Positions 1-8,929 are shown, numbered from the stretch's first letter. The stretch: DNA of 14,465 nucleotides from an uncultured Actinomycetes bacterium (GCA_903822245.1 CAIJOE010000202.1:1-14465); one strand, 5' to 3'. Translations and numbers: made by a program. Notes: generated by a model from the sequence alone, not told the origin.

Positions 1-1
1 A

Positions 2-1273
2 TCTGAGATTCAAAACGATATGGAAGTAGCGGTTGATAAATTTGAGCGTCAGGGTAAATTGTTAGAGGCCCAACGATTACGAATGCGGACTACCTTTGAT
101 ATTGAAATGATGCAGCAATTGGGTTTTTGTTCTGGAATTGAGAACTATTCAAGACATATCGACGGTCGCGGAGCTGGATCCCCGCCCAACTGCCTACTTG
201 ATTATTTCCCCGAGGACTTCCTAGTTGTTATCGATGAGTCGCACGTTACTGTGCCACAAATTGGAGCAATGTATGAGGGAGATGCTTCAAGAAAGCGCAC
301 ACTAGTAGAACACGGATTTAGATTGCCTAGTGCAATGGATAATAGACCGTTAAAATTTGATGAATTCGTAGAGCGAAAAGGCCAGACAGTTTACTTATCC
401 GCGACACCAGGTAAGTATGAACTTGAAAAGACAGCTGGAGAATTTGTCGAACAAGTAATTCGTCCGACTGGGCTAGTTGATCCACAAATTATTATCAAGC
501 CGATCAAGGGTCAGATAGATGACTTATTTGATGAAATTAATATTCGAGCAGCCAAAAATGAACGTGTATTGGTAACTACTCTCACAAAAAAGATGTCAGA
601 GGATTTAACAGATTATCTTCTTGAGAAAGGTGTTCGAGTTCGTTATTTACATAGTGAAGTGGATACTTTAAGAAGAGTTGAATTACTTCGAGAACTACGA
701 AGCGGTGAATACGATGTTTTAATAGGAATTAATCTATTGCGAGAAGGTTTAGATCTGCCCGAGGTTTCATTGGTAGCCATTTTAGATGCGGACAAACAGG
801 GCTTCCTTAGGTCTGCCACTTCATTAATTCAAACGATTGGTCGAGCAGCTCGAAATGTCTCTGGCGAGGTCCACATGTATGCCGACAGCATCACTCCAGC
901 GATGGAGAAAGCAATCGATGAGACTAATCGCAGACGTGAAAAGCAAGTGGCCTACAACACCGAGCGGGGTATCGATCCGCAACCATTGCGAAAGAAGATT
1001 GCCGATATCACCGATCTAATTACCAAAGAAGTACAGGATACTGAGCAGCTATCCGGCGGCAAAAAGGGTGGGTCAATAATTCCGGCTTTAGGATTTGCAA
1101 GCAAAGACGCGCATTCCCTGCCAAGACAAGAGTTGATTGGTCTCATAGAATCCCTCACGGACCAGATGAAGTCTGCTGCTGGTGAGTTGCAATTCGAATT
1201 AGCCGCCAGACTTCGTGACGAAATTAGAGAGCTCAAAAAAGAGCTCCGCGGAATGGAAGAGGCTGGCACTTGA
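2..1273 (+). CDS. uvrB: UvrABC system protein B (excinuclease subunit), 5' end missing
   Basis: UvrB is the damage-verifying helicase-like subunit of nucleotide excision repair. UvrA loads it at a lesion and it then recruits UvrC. The frame is already open at the window edge, so about 423 C-terminal residues are seen out of the roughly 670-700 usual for the family. Visible landmarks are KLLEAQRL and GIENYSRH near the start, the Walker B-type DESH in VVIDESHVTVPQ, GFRLPSAMDNRPL, YLSATPG, the second helicase domain with GINLLREGLDLPEVSLVAILDAD, and motif VI QTIGRAARN. The last 45 or so residues form the UVR domain (ELQFELAARLRDEIRELKKEL) that contacts UvrC. One oddity is DADKQGFLR, where the family almost always has DADKEGFLR. 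The TGA stop overlaps the TTG start of uvrA, so the two are probably translationally coupled. Confidence 0.97.
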   Translation, partial: SEIQNDMEVAVDKFERQGKLLEAQRLRMRTTFDIEMMQQLGFCSGIENYSRHIDGRGAGSPPNCLLDYFPEDFLVVIDESHVTVPQIGAMYEGDASRKRTLVEHGFRLPSAMDNRPLKFDEFVERKGQTVYLSATPGKYELEKTAGEFVEQVIRPTGLVDPQIIIKPIKGQIDDLFDEINIRAAKNERVLVTTLTKKMSEDLTDYLLEKGVRVRYLHSEVDTLRRVELLRELRSGEYDVLIGINLLREGLDLPEVSLVAILDADKQGFLRSATSLIQTIGRAARNVSGEVHMYADSITPAMEKAIDETNRRREKQVAYNTERGIDPQPLRKKIADITDLITKEVQDTEQLSGGKKGGSIIPALGFASKDAHSLPRQELIGLIESLTDQMKSAAGELQFELAARLRDEIRELKKELRGMEEAGT

Positions 1274-4113
1274 GCGCTGATCGTTTAATTGTTCGTGGCG
1301 CGCGAGAGCACAATCTCAAGAATGTATCGATTGATTTACCAAGAAATGCACTTGTTGTTTTTACTGGTTTATCTGGTTCAGGTAAGTCTTCACTTGCCTT
1401 CGACACCATTTTTGCTGAGGGTCAACGTAGATATGTTGAATCTTTGTCAGCTTATGCTCGCCAGTTTCTCGGACAGATGGATAAGCCGGATGTAGATTTT
1501 ATCGAAGGGCTTTCCCCAGCTGTTTCTATTGACCAGAAGTCAACCAATCGCAACCCGCGTTCCACTGTTGGCACAATTACCGAAGTTTATGATTACTTGC
1601 GTCTTTTATTTGCAAGAGCTGGGCGTCCGCATTGTCCTAACTGTGGGAAAGCAATAGCCAAGCAGACTCCGCAGAATATTGTTGACCAAATCCTTGCGAT
1701 GACTCAGGGAACTAAGTTCTTAATCCTTGCACCAGTTATCCGAGCTAGAAAAGGTGAGTTCCTCGATTTGTTTAAGGACTTCACAACTCAGGGATTTGCT
1801 CGAGTGCGAGTAGATGGAGTCGTTTACGCAATTGCAGATGTTCCAAAACTTAAGAAGCAAGAAAAACACACTATCGAAGTAGTAGTAGATCGCATGACCG
1901 TAAGCGTGGAGTCTAAGACTCGTTTGACCGACTCGATTGAGACCGCTCTTCGATTGGCAAACGGGTTGGTTATTTTAGATTTTGTTGACCTGAAGGCAGG
2001 TTCACCTGACAAGGAACGCACCTATAGCGAGCATATGGCTTGCCACGATTGCGAATTATCTTTTGAAGAATTAGAGCCCCGTTCATTCTCGTTTAATTCA
2101 CCTTTTGGCGCTTGCCCTGAGTGCACTGGAATTGGGACAAGACTAGAAGTCGATGAAGAATTAGTTATTCCTGATGACGACTTATCTATCTCAGAAGGTG
2201 CCATTGCACCTTGGTCGGGTGGTCAGTCCTCGGAGTATTTCCAGAGACTACTTGAAGGGCTGGCAGGAGAATTAAAGTTCTCCCTTACAAATCCCTGGAA
2301 GAAATTGCCAGCTAAGGCAAAAGAGGCAGTACTTCATGGTTGGGACTACGAAGTTCATGTTAAGTATAAGAATCGCTATGGGAGAGTCAGAAACTATTCA
2401 ACAGGCTTTGAGGGTGTTGTTGCTTTTATCGAGCGACGACATTCTGAAACTGATAGTGATTTTTCACGTGATAAGTATGAAGCGTATATGCGCGAAACCC
2501 CATGCCCAGTTTGCAAGGGAACCCGATTAAAGCCAGAGGTTCTGGCAGTAACTATTGGAGACAAGAGCATCGCGGAAATCTGTGAGCTTTCAATTGCAGA
2601 TTGTGCTGAATTTTTAGAGAAGATTTCTCTAAGCGCTAGGGAAAAGCAGATTGCCGACCGAGTTCTAAAAGAAGTTCACGCAAGACTTGGCTTTCTCCTA
2701 GATGTCGGGCTTAACTATCTTTCCTTAGCGCGGCCTGCTGGAACTCTCTCAGGTGGTGAGGCACAAAGAATTCGTCTCGCAACCCAGATTGGTTCTGGCC
2801 TGGTTGGAGTTCTATATGTTCTAGATGAGCCAAGTATTGGTCTTCATCAACGCGATAACCGTAAATTGATTGACACGTTAACCCGACTTCGAGATCTGGG
2901 AAATACGCTAATTGTTGTGGAGCACGACGAAGATACGATTCGAACAGCCGATTGGATTGTTGATATTGGGCCAGGGGCAGGTGAGCACGGGGGACATGTA
3001 GTTTCTTCGGGTGATTACACAGCTCTTATTAATGCTAAAGATTCAATCACGGGAGCTTATCTTTCTGGACGCACAAAGATTGAAACTCCTAAAAAGCGTA
3101 GGCCATCTGATCCTAAGCGAATCTTGACTGTAAAGGGAGCAAAGGAGAATAACCTACAAGGCATCGATGTTGTGTTTCCTCTAGGTAATTTTGTAGCGGT
3201 ATCAGGCGTCAGTGGATCAGGTAAATCGACACTTGTAAATGACATTTTGTATTCAGTCTTGGCGAATAAATTAAATGGCGCTCGTATAGTCCCAGGCCGC
3301 CACAGAACAATTACCGGTTTAGAACACCTAGACAAAGTGGTCCATGTTGATCAATCTCCAATTGGCCGTACTCCACGATCTAATCCAGCAACATATACCG
3401 GAGTTTTTGATAAAGTCCGAGCACTTTTTGCGGAGACCACCGAAGCCAAGATTCGTGGTTATCAGCAAGGAAGATTCTCATTTAACGTCAAGGGCGGTCG
3501 CTGCGAGAACTGCGCAGGTGATGGAACTATCACAATCGAGATGAACTTCTTACCTGATGTCTATGTCCCTTGTGAAGTGTGTCATGGCGCAAGATACAAC
3601 CGCGAAACTTTGGAAGTGCACTACAAAGGTAAAACTATCGCTCAAGTATTAGACATGTCGATTGAAGAAGGACATGCATTTTTCGAGTCGGTACCAGCTA
3701 TCGCCAGGTATCTAAAGACTCTGAATGATGTCGGATTGGGCTATGTGCGCCTTGGTCAATCGGCTCCAACTCTTTCTGGTGGCGAAGCACAGCGCGTAAA
3801 ACTGGCAACCGAACTCCAACGCCGTTCCACAGGTAGGACTATTTATGTTTTAGATGAACCAACTACTGGACTTCATTTTGAGGATGTTCGAAAACTTCTC
3901 ATAGTTCTAAATCGTTTAGTTGATTCTGGCAATACCGTGATTGTCATCGAACATAACTTAGATGTAATAAAGTCTGCAGACTGGGTGATTGATCTTGGAC
4001 CTGAAGGCGGCTCTGGTGGTGGATTGGTTATTGCAGAGGGAACTCCAGAACAAGTCGCGAAGAATAAGAAGAGCTATACGGGAACATTTCTAGCTGAAAC
4101 TTTAAAAGCCTAA
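1270..4113 (+). CDS. uvrA: UvrABC system protein A (excinuclease ATPase subunit)
   Basis: UvrA is the damage-sensing dimeric ABC-type ATPase that loads UvrB on DNA in nucleotide excision repair. At 947 residues it is full length (family about 940-970). ATPase module I has Walker A GLSGSGKS (33-40), signature LSGGEAQR (about 493) and Walker B LYVLDEPS (about 515). Module II has GVSGSGKS (about 645), LSGGEAQR (about 834) and IYVLDEPT (about 857). Zinc modules are visible as C258-x2-C261 with C282-x2-C285, and C745-x2-C748-x19-C768-x2-C771; CPNCG (about 122) and CPVCKG are further cysteine pairs. The TTG start is chosen because the protein then begins MSADRLIVRGAREHNLKN, the usual UvrA N-terminus. 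It overlaps the uvrB stop as TTGA, with the purine-rich GGAAGAGG of uvrB upstream as a possible ribosome binding site. Confidence 0.98.
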   Translation: MSADRLIVRGAREHNLKNVSIDLPRNALVVFTGLSGSGKSSLAFDTIFAEGQRRYVESLSAYARQFLGQMDKPDVDFIEGLSPAVSIDQKSTNRNPRSTVGTITEVYDYLRLLFARAGRPHCPNCGKAIAKQTPQNIVDQILAMTQGTKFLILAPVIRARKGEFLDLFKDFTTQGFARVRVDGVVYAIADVPKLKKQEKHTIEVVVDRMTVSVESKTRLTDSIETALRLANGLVILDFVDLKAGSPDKERTYSEHMACHDCELSFEELEPRSFSFNSPFGACPECTGIGTRLEVDEELVIPDDDLSISEGAIAPWSGGQSSEYFQRLLEGLAGELKFSLTNPWKKLPAKAKEAVLHGWDYEVHVKYKNRYGRVRNYSTGFEGVVAFIERRHSETDSDFSRDKYEAYMRETPCPVCKGTRLKPEVLAVTIGDKSIAEICELSIADCAEFLEKISLSAREKQIADRVLKEVHARLGFLLDVGLNYLSLARPAGTLSGGEAQRIRLATQIGSGLVGVLYVLDEPSIGLHQRDNRKLIDTLTRLRDLGNTLIVVEHDEDTIRTADWIVDIGPGAGEHGGHVVSSGDYTALINAKDSITGAYLSGRTKIETPKKRRPSDPKRILTVKGAKENNLQGIDVVFPLGNFVAVSGVSGSGKSTLVNDILYSVLANKLNGARIVPGRHRTITGLEHLDKVVHVDQSPIGRTPRSNPATYTGVFDKVRALFAETTEAKIRGYQQGRFSFNVKGGRCENCAGDGTITIEMNFLPDVYVPCEVCHGARYNRETLEVHYKGKTIAQVLDMSIEEGHAFFESVPAIARYLKTLNDVGLGYVRLGQSAPTLSGGEAQRVKLATELQRRSTGRTIYVLDEPTTGLHFEDVRKLLIVLNRLVDSGNTVIVIEHNLDVIKSADWVIDLGPEGGSGGGLVIAEGTPEQVAKNKKSYTGTFLAETLKA

Positions 4114-4128
4114 AATCTGTTGGCCATA

Positions 4129-6039
4129 ATGAATGATCCTCAGAGCTATCGTCCATCAAATATTCCCACCGACCCGGGGGTATATCGCTTCTTCGACAAG
4201 AATGGCCAGGTCATCTACGTCGGTAAGGCTAAAAATCTTAAAAATCGCCTAAATTCCTATTTCCAAAAGAATTTGCTTGAAAAGACACATCGAATGGTTC
4301 ATACGGCAGTTCGGGTTGATTGGACAGTTGTAAATAGTGAGGTTGAGGCACTTCAACTTGAGTTCACGTGGATAAAGTCAGAAAATCCCAAATTTAATAT
4401 TCAATTTAAGGATGACAAGTCTTATCCATATCTCGCAGTTAGTTTGAAGGAAGATTACCCACGGCTATTTATTTCACGGGCTAAGAAACGGCCCGGAGTT
4501 AAATACTTCGGTCCCTATGCTCATGCTTGGGCACTTCGAAGTACCTTTGATGTTTTGCAGAAGATTTACCCTATTAGATCGTGTTCGGATTCAAACTTCG
4601 CGAGAGCTGCAAAATCTAAGAGACAGTGTTTGCTGGGGGATATCGGGAAATGCAGCGCTCCGTGTGTGAACTGGGTGAGTAAAGAAGAGCATTTAACGAT
4701 CGCCAAGAATCTAGTTAAGTTCGTCGATTCAAATCCAGATGACATTTCCAAGCAACTTGAGATTGATATGGCCAAAGCTTCAGAAAATGAAGAGTTTGAA
4801 CGCGCCGCAAAGATTCGAGACCAAATAAGCGCTATCGAGCGTTCAAATGAAACAGCAGGCAGCATGCTTAGTCAGAATTTCTCCGCTGATCTAATTGCTA
4901 CCTATGAGGAGACTACTCATGTTGGGGTAACGCTCTTTACGGTGAGGCACGGAAGAGTAGTTGGCTCTAGGTCATGGATTATGGACAGGGCTGATGTTTT
5001 AGAAGACCAGAGCATTGTTGAAGCAGCACTAACACGAATCTATTCAGAGATAGAAGCTCCAAGTGAGATTTTAGTCGACAACTTGCCTGAAAGTTCAGCG
5101 ATTATAGAAGAGTGGCTACAACAGAAATTTGAAAAGAAGATTTCGATCTCGGTTCCACAGCGTGGTGAAAAAGTTGAGGTAATTGCAACTGTTAAGCGAA
5201 ATGCACACCAGGCCCTGATTCAATATCTTTCAAAGCGCTCAAATGATGCTGCAGTTAGCGGTAAAGCGTTGGAAGAAATTGCTTCCGCCCTTGACTTAGC
5301 TGAACTACCGCTTCGGATCGAGTGTTTTGATATTTCAAATACCCAAGGAACTAACATGGTTGCTTCGATGGTTGTGTTTGAAGATGGGCAGATTAAGAAA
5401 TCGGATTATCGTCGCTTCGCGATTGCCGATGAAGCCGGCTTTGATGATACGAGGGCAATGCATCATGTTTTGACTAGGCGCCTGAAACGATACTTAGCAG
5501 AGCGAGAAGTTGATCATGAAGAGGTTTTAGTTGCCGGGGGAGCTAGATCCAAATTCGCTTATCCACCACAACTTATAGTTGTGGATGGTGGCGCCCCGCA
5601 AGTGGCTGCAGCTGCGCGGGCTTTAGCCGAACTGGGAATCTCAGATATTGCACTTTGTGGTTTAGCTAAGAGGCTTGAAGAAGTTTGGCTACCGGACAAT
5701 AAAGAGCCTGTCATATTTCCGCGGCACAGCGAGGGACTTTACCTGCTTCAAAGAATTCGTGACGAAGCACATAGATTTGCTATTACTTTCCACAGAAGCA
5801 AACGATCAGCAATGATGCTCGAGTCATTCCTCGATGACATTACACAACTCGGTGAATCACGAAGAGCTGCGCTTCTTTCGAAATTCGGATCTATCGCCTC
5901 ACTTAAGAAAGCATCCATTGAGGATATTGGTGCGATCCCGGGTATCGGAGAGAAGACAGCAAGATTGATTCATGAGTCGATTGAGAGCCAAAGTATTAAT
6001 GGATACAGCGTTAATATGGAAACTGGGGAAATATCCTGA
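4129..6039 (+). CDS. uvrC: UvrABC system protein C (excinuclease subunit)
   Basis: UvrC makes both incisions flanking a lesion after UvrB is loaded. The order of domains is complete. The N-terminal GIY-YIG nuclease has GVYRF (17-21), IYVGKAKNL (29-37) and a Glu in LQLEFTWIK. A cysteine cluster follows: C152-x14-C167-x7-C175-x3-C179. A UVR motif lies at about 205-240. The RNase H-like 3'... 5' nuclease domain carries ECFDISNTQG (Asp401) and VVDGGAPQ (Asp486). Tandem helix-hairpin-helix motifs close the protein (KFGSIASLKKASIEDIGAIPGIG is split by family convention into two hairpins). I chose ATG 4129, giving 636 residues beginning MNDPQSYRP, which resembles actinobacterial UvrC starts. An in-frame TTG at 4120 would add three residues. 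No strong Shine-Dalgarno is seen for either start. It lies 15 bp after uvrA and 12 bp before rapZ. Confidence 0.96.
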   Translation: MNDPQSYRPSNIPTDPGVYRFFDKNGQVIYVGKAKNLKNRLNSYFQKNLLEKTHRMVHTAVRVDWTVVNSEVEALQLEFTWIKSENPKFNIQFKDDKSYPYLAVSLKEDYPRLFISRAKKRPGVKYFGPYAHAWALRSTFDVLQKIYPIRSCSDSNFARAAKSKRQCLLGDIGKCSAPCVNWVSKEEHLTIAKNLVKFVDSNPDDISKQLEIDMAKASENEEFERAAKIRDQISAIERSNETAGSMLSQNFSADLIATYEETTHVGVTLFTVRHGRVVGSRSWIMDRADVLEDQSIVEAALTRIYSEIEAPSEILVDNLPESSAIIEEWLQQKFEKKISISVPQRGEKVEVIATVKRNAHQALIQYLSKRSNDAAVSGKALEEIASALDLAELPLRIECFDISNTQGTNMVASMVVFEDGQIKKSDYRRFAIADEAGFDDTRAMHHVLTRRLKRYLAEREVDHEEVLVAGGARSKFAYPPQLIVVDGGAPQVAAAARALAELGISDIALCGLAKRLEEVWLPDNKEPVIFPRHSEGLYLLQRIRDEAHRFAITFHRSKRSAMMLESFLDDITQLGESRRAALLSKFGSIASLKKASIEDIGAIPGIGEKTARLIHESIESQSINGYSVNMETGEIS

Positions 6040-6051
6040 GAGGATAGGGCC

Positions 6052-6927
6052 ATGAAATCCAACGAGGTCGTAGTAATCACTGGAATGAGCGGTGCGGGCC
6101 GATCCACAGTTGCTCACTCTTTAGAAGACTTAGGTTGGTATGTTGTAGATAATTTGCCACCATCGATGCTTTCAACTCTTTGTGAGTTGGCAGCAAAAAG
6201 TGCAACTTCAATGGCAGTTGTAATTGATGTTAGGGGTAGACAATTCTTTGATGATTTGACCCGAGCTCTTGCAGAACTTGGGGAAATCGGAATTGCGCGT
6301 AGAGTCCTATTTGTCGATGCTGCAGACGATGTACTTGTCCGTAGATTTGAATCTACAAGGCGCCCACATCCACTTCAAGGAAATGACCGAATATTGGATG
6401 GAATAACAAGAGAACGCGAAAGATTGCAAGAAGTACGTTCAGTAGCAGATGTTGTTATTGATTCTTCTTCTCTCAATATTCACCAACTTGATAAGAAGGT
6501 CGCAGATATATTTGATGAGGGAGACGAAGCTGATCTAAGAGTTAATGTCCTCTCCTTTGGATATAAGTATGGAATCCCAGTTGATGCAGATTTAGTTATG
6601 GATTGCCGGTTTATAGCCAATCCGCACTGGATTCCAGAATTGCGACCACTTACTGGATTGGACTTGGCAGTCAAAAATAATGTTTTAGGAACTGAAAATG
6701 TTAGAGAGTTTTTAAATAAATATGAGGCACTTTTTGAAACAATTGCTACCGGGTTTATCCATGAAGGACGAAAATATCTCACTTTGGCCGTTGGTTGTAC
6801 CGGAGGAAAACATCGTTCAGTTGCAATTGCTGAAGAAATTTCTAGCAGACTAAATGGTGCAAAGCATCCGAGTGGGAAGTCAATTTCTGCTCATGCGATT
6901 CACAGAGATCTTGGCCGCGAAATTTAG
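6052..6927 (+). CDS. rapZ: RapZ/YvcJ-family nucleotide-binding protein
   Basis: This is a P-loop nucleotide-binding protein of the RapZ (YvcJ) family, 291 residues, the usual length. The N-terminal kinase-like domain has Walker A GMSGAGRST (11-19), followed by DLGWYVVDNLP, a family hallmark. The C-terminal domain has LSFGYKYGIP, DCRFIANPHW, VGCTGGKHRSVAIAE and the ending HRDLGREI. In enterobacteria RapZ is an RNA-binding adaptor that senses glucosamine-6-phosphate and directs small-RNA decay. In Gram-positives the role is less clear (nucleotide hydrolysis, a link to competence in Bacillus), so a small-RNA role here is not shown. The ATG follows GAGAGG (6038-6043) by 8 bases. The stop codon abuts the yvcK start with no gap, and the rapZ-yvcK-whiA order is conserved in Gram-positive bacteria. 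Confidence 0.95.
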   Translation: MKSNEVVVITGMSGAGRSTVAHSLEDLGWYVVDNLPPSMLSTLCELAAKSATSMAVVIDVRGRQFFDDLTRALAELGEIGIARRVLFVDAADDVLVRRFESTRRPHPLQGNDRILDGITRERERLQEVRSVADVVIDSSSLNIHQLDKKVADIFDEGDEADLRVNVLSFGYKYGIPVDADLVMDCRFIANPHWIPELRPLTGLDLAVKNNVLGTENVREFLNKYEALFETIATGFIHEGRKYLTLAVGCTGGKHRSVAIAEEISSRLNGAKHPSGKSISAHAIHRDLGREI

Positions 6928-7863
6928 ATGCCAATAAAAGTTGTTGCCCTTGGTGGTGGTCACGGTTTAGCTGCAACTTTGTCGGCTTTGCGATCTACCA
7001 CTCCAGAAATCACCGCAATTGTCACAGTGGCAGATAACGGTGGCTCTAGTGGACGCCTTCGTGAGGAATTCAACTCATTACCCCCAGGGGATTTACGAAT
7101 GGCGTTAGCGGCATTATGTAGTGATGATGAGTGGGGACGTAATTGGGCTGAGATCTTGCAATATAGATTTACTAGTACCGGTGAAATGCGCGGGCACGCC
7201 CTTGGAAACCTACTTCTAACTGCGTTGTGGGATCGCGATGGCGATCCAGTTGCAGGAGTTGCTAAGGTGGGCGAACTTTTGCGCATTGTTGGGCGCGTGC
7301 TTCCAATGGCACTCACTCCATTGGATATTGAAGGTACCTTCTTCGGAGGAGGTTCTGAAGAAATTGTTCGAGGTCAGATTCAAGTTGCAACAGCAAAAGG
7401 AAAAATTAAGTCTCTAAAGCTAATTCCAGATAATCCTTTGGCAACACCACAAGCACTTGAAGCCATTGCTCAGGCTAATTGGATCACTATCGGACCTGGT
7501 TCCTGGTTTTCTAGCGTTATGCCACATTTTCTACTCAAGGAGCAGGCAAAGGCAATTGCAAAAAGTCGAGCAAAAAAAGTACTTATATTCAATATGCCAG
7601 AAGAGAAAATACATGGAGAGCTTGCCGGAACTAGTCCGCGTGAGCACCTTGAGTTTCTTCTAGCTCATCAACCTGATTTAAAAATTGATATCGCCTTGGC
7701 TGACCCATCAGTTATCCAAACAGGCCCAGAAAAGGCTGCACTCGAGAAATTGCTCAATAAATGTGGTGCAGAGTTGGTAATTGTGGACCTTTCTTCCAAT
7801 TTGGGAGCAAATAGGCACGATGTGAGGAAAATGAGTTCTTTTTTCGCGCACATTTTTGCTTGA
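6928..7863 (+). CDS. yvcK: YvcK/CofD-like protein (gluconeogenesis factor family)
   Basis: A YvcK-family protein of 311 residues with a Rossmann-like CofD fold. The glycine-rich loop ALGGGHG (7-13), the strongly conserved ADNGGSSGRLR (35-45), LPPGDLR (51-57), MRGHALGNL and TIGPGSWFSSVMPH (from about 186) match the family throughout. In Bacillus, Listeria and Mycobacterium, YvcK homologues are needed for normal cell-wall synthesis or cell shape on gluconeogenic carbon sources, and some bind UDP-sugars; the exact reaction, if any, is unsettled. It has no separate ribosome binding site: its ATG follows the rapZ stop directly, so it is probably coupled to rapZ translation. whiA follows 19 bp downstream. 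Confidence 0.94.
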   Translation: MPIKVVALGGGHGLAATLSALRSTTPEITAIVTVADNGGSSGRLREEFNSLPPGDLRMALAALCSDDEWGRNWAEILQYRFTSTGEMRGHALGNLLLTALWDRDGDPVAGVAKVGELLRIVGRVLPMALTPLDIEGTFFGGGSEEIVRGQIQVATAKGKIKSLKLIPDNPLATPQALEAIAQANWITIGPGSWFSSVMPHFLLKEQAKAIAKSRAKKVLIFNMPEEKIHGELAGTSPREHLEFLLAHQPDLKIDIALADPSVIQTGPEKAALEKLLNKCGAELVIVDLSSNLGANRHDVRKMSSFFAHIFA

Positions 7864-7882
7864 ACCCTGCTTAAATACCGAC

Positions 7883-8863
7883 ATGGCTATGACTGCATCA
7901 GTAAAAGACGAATTAAGTCGTCTATCAGTCACCAAACCTTGCTGCCGTAAGGCCGAGGTATCAGCCCTGCTCAGATTTGCTGGGGGACTGCACATAACTG
8001 CAGGCAAAATTGCCATCGAAGTCGAACTTGATACAGCCCAAAGTGCACGTCGGCTAAGAAAAGATATTTCAGAAGTATTTGGCCACGACAGTGAGTTAGC
8101 AGTTCTTTCACCAAGTGGAATTCGCAAGGGAAGTCGTTATGTAGTTCGCGTTACTTCTGACGGGGATGCGTTGGCGCGGCAAACTGGATTAATTGATGCA
8201 AACTCTCGCCCAATTCGAGGCTTACCGCCGCAAGTTGTTTCTGCCGGAATTTGTGATGCTGAGGCGGCATGGCGTGGTGCATTCCTAGCTCATGGTTCAT
8301 TGACCGAGCCTGGGAGATCATCCGCATTGGAAATAACTTGTCCAGGACCTGAGGCTGCGTTAGCACTAGTTGGAGCGGCGAGAAGGTTGGGCATTACGGC
8401 TAAGGCTCGCGAAGTGCGCAATGTTGATCGGGTGGTATTACGTGATGGAGATGCCATCGGAGCTCTACTAACCAGGCTTGGTGCCCATGAAAGCGTTTTG
8501 GCTTGGGAAGAACGCAGAATGCGTCGAGAAGTTAGAGCGACAGCAAATCGTTTAGCAAATTTTGATGATGCAAATCTTCGACGTTCAGCAAGAGCAGCAG
8601 TTGCAGCTTCAGCTAGAGTCGCTCGAGCGATGGAAATATTAGGAGAAGAAATTCCAGAGCATTTGAAGGAAGCCGGTGAACTTCGCATTAATCATGGCCA
8701 GGCAAGTTTGGAAGAGTTAGGTTCTCTTGCAACACCTCCGATGACTAAAGATGCAATTGCTGGACGTATCCGTCGTCTACTAGCAATGGCTGATAAGAGA
8801 GCCCATGACTTAGGAATCCCCGATACAGAGGCTGGCTTAAGTCCAGATTTGTTAGCGGAATAA
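7883..8863 (+). CDS. whiA: DNA-binding regulator WhiA
   Basis: WhiA combines a LAGLIDADG-homing-endonuclease-like domain with a C-terminal helix-turn-helix. It is a transcription factor for sporulation septation in Streptomyces and is kept in non-sporulating Gram-positives, where it affects cell division and chromosome segregation. The N-terminus VKDELSRLSVTKPCCRKAEVSALLRFAGGLH is typical (quoted in part: key residues are the CC pair and RFAGGLH). FLAHGSLTEPG lies in the endonuclease-like domain, and SLEELGSLATPPMTKDAI, about residues 275-292, falls in the helix-turn-helix region. I chose ATG 7883 (326 residues, MAMTASVKDEL) because family members begin MAMTA. A TTG at 7856 would add nine residues lacking conservation. 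No Shine-Dalgarno is visible before the ATG. This is the last gene of the uvrB-whiA run. Confidence 0.95.
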   Translation: MAMTASVKDELSRLSVTKPCCRKAEVSALLRFAGGLHITAGKIAIEVELDTAQSARRLRKDISEVFGHDSELAVLSPSGIRKGSRYVVRVTSDGDALARQTGLIDANSRPIRGLPPQVVSAGICDAEAAWRGAFLAHGSLTEPGRSSALEITCPGPEAALALVGAARRLGITAKAREVRNVDRVVLRDGDAIGALLTRLGAHESVLAWEERRMRREVRATANRLANFDDANLRRSARAAVAASARVARAMEILGEEIPEHLKEAGELRINHGQASLEELGSLATPPMTKDAIAGRIRRLLAMADKRAHDLGIPDTEAGLSPDLLAE

Positions 8864-8929
8864 CCCTTACTGGCGCGTAGGAGGCGATTTAGGCACCACC
8901 TGCGACTGATAGGGTAAGGACATCACAAC

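Noticed and set aside
4111..4116. TAAAAT at the uvrA stop as a -10 box for uvrC.
   Set aside because: It overlaps the stop codon, no -35 match lies at 16-18 bp, and the A/T-rich hexamer is easily explained by chance.
4120..4128. TTG 4120 as the UvrC start.
   Set aside because: ATG 4129 gives the usual MxDPxxYRP start. Not excluded, since neither codon has a clear ribosome binding site.
7856..7882. TTG 7856 as the WhiA start, overlapping the yvcK end.
   Set aside because: The nine extra residues are not conserved, while MAMTASVKDEL from ATG 7883 matches the family.
7708..8127. A 139-residue minus-strand open frame across the yvcK-whiA junction.
   Set aside because: Antisense to two conserved genes, with no recognisable domain and no ribosome binding site I could support.
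8290..8688. A 132-residue minus-strand open frame inside whiA.
   Set aside because: Its Ala/Ser/Arg-rich composition is what the reverse strand of whiA would give; no family match is evident.
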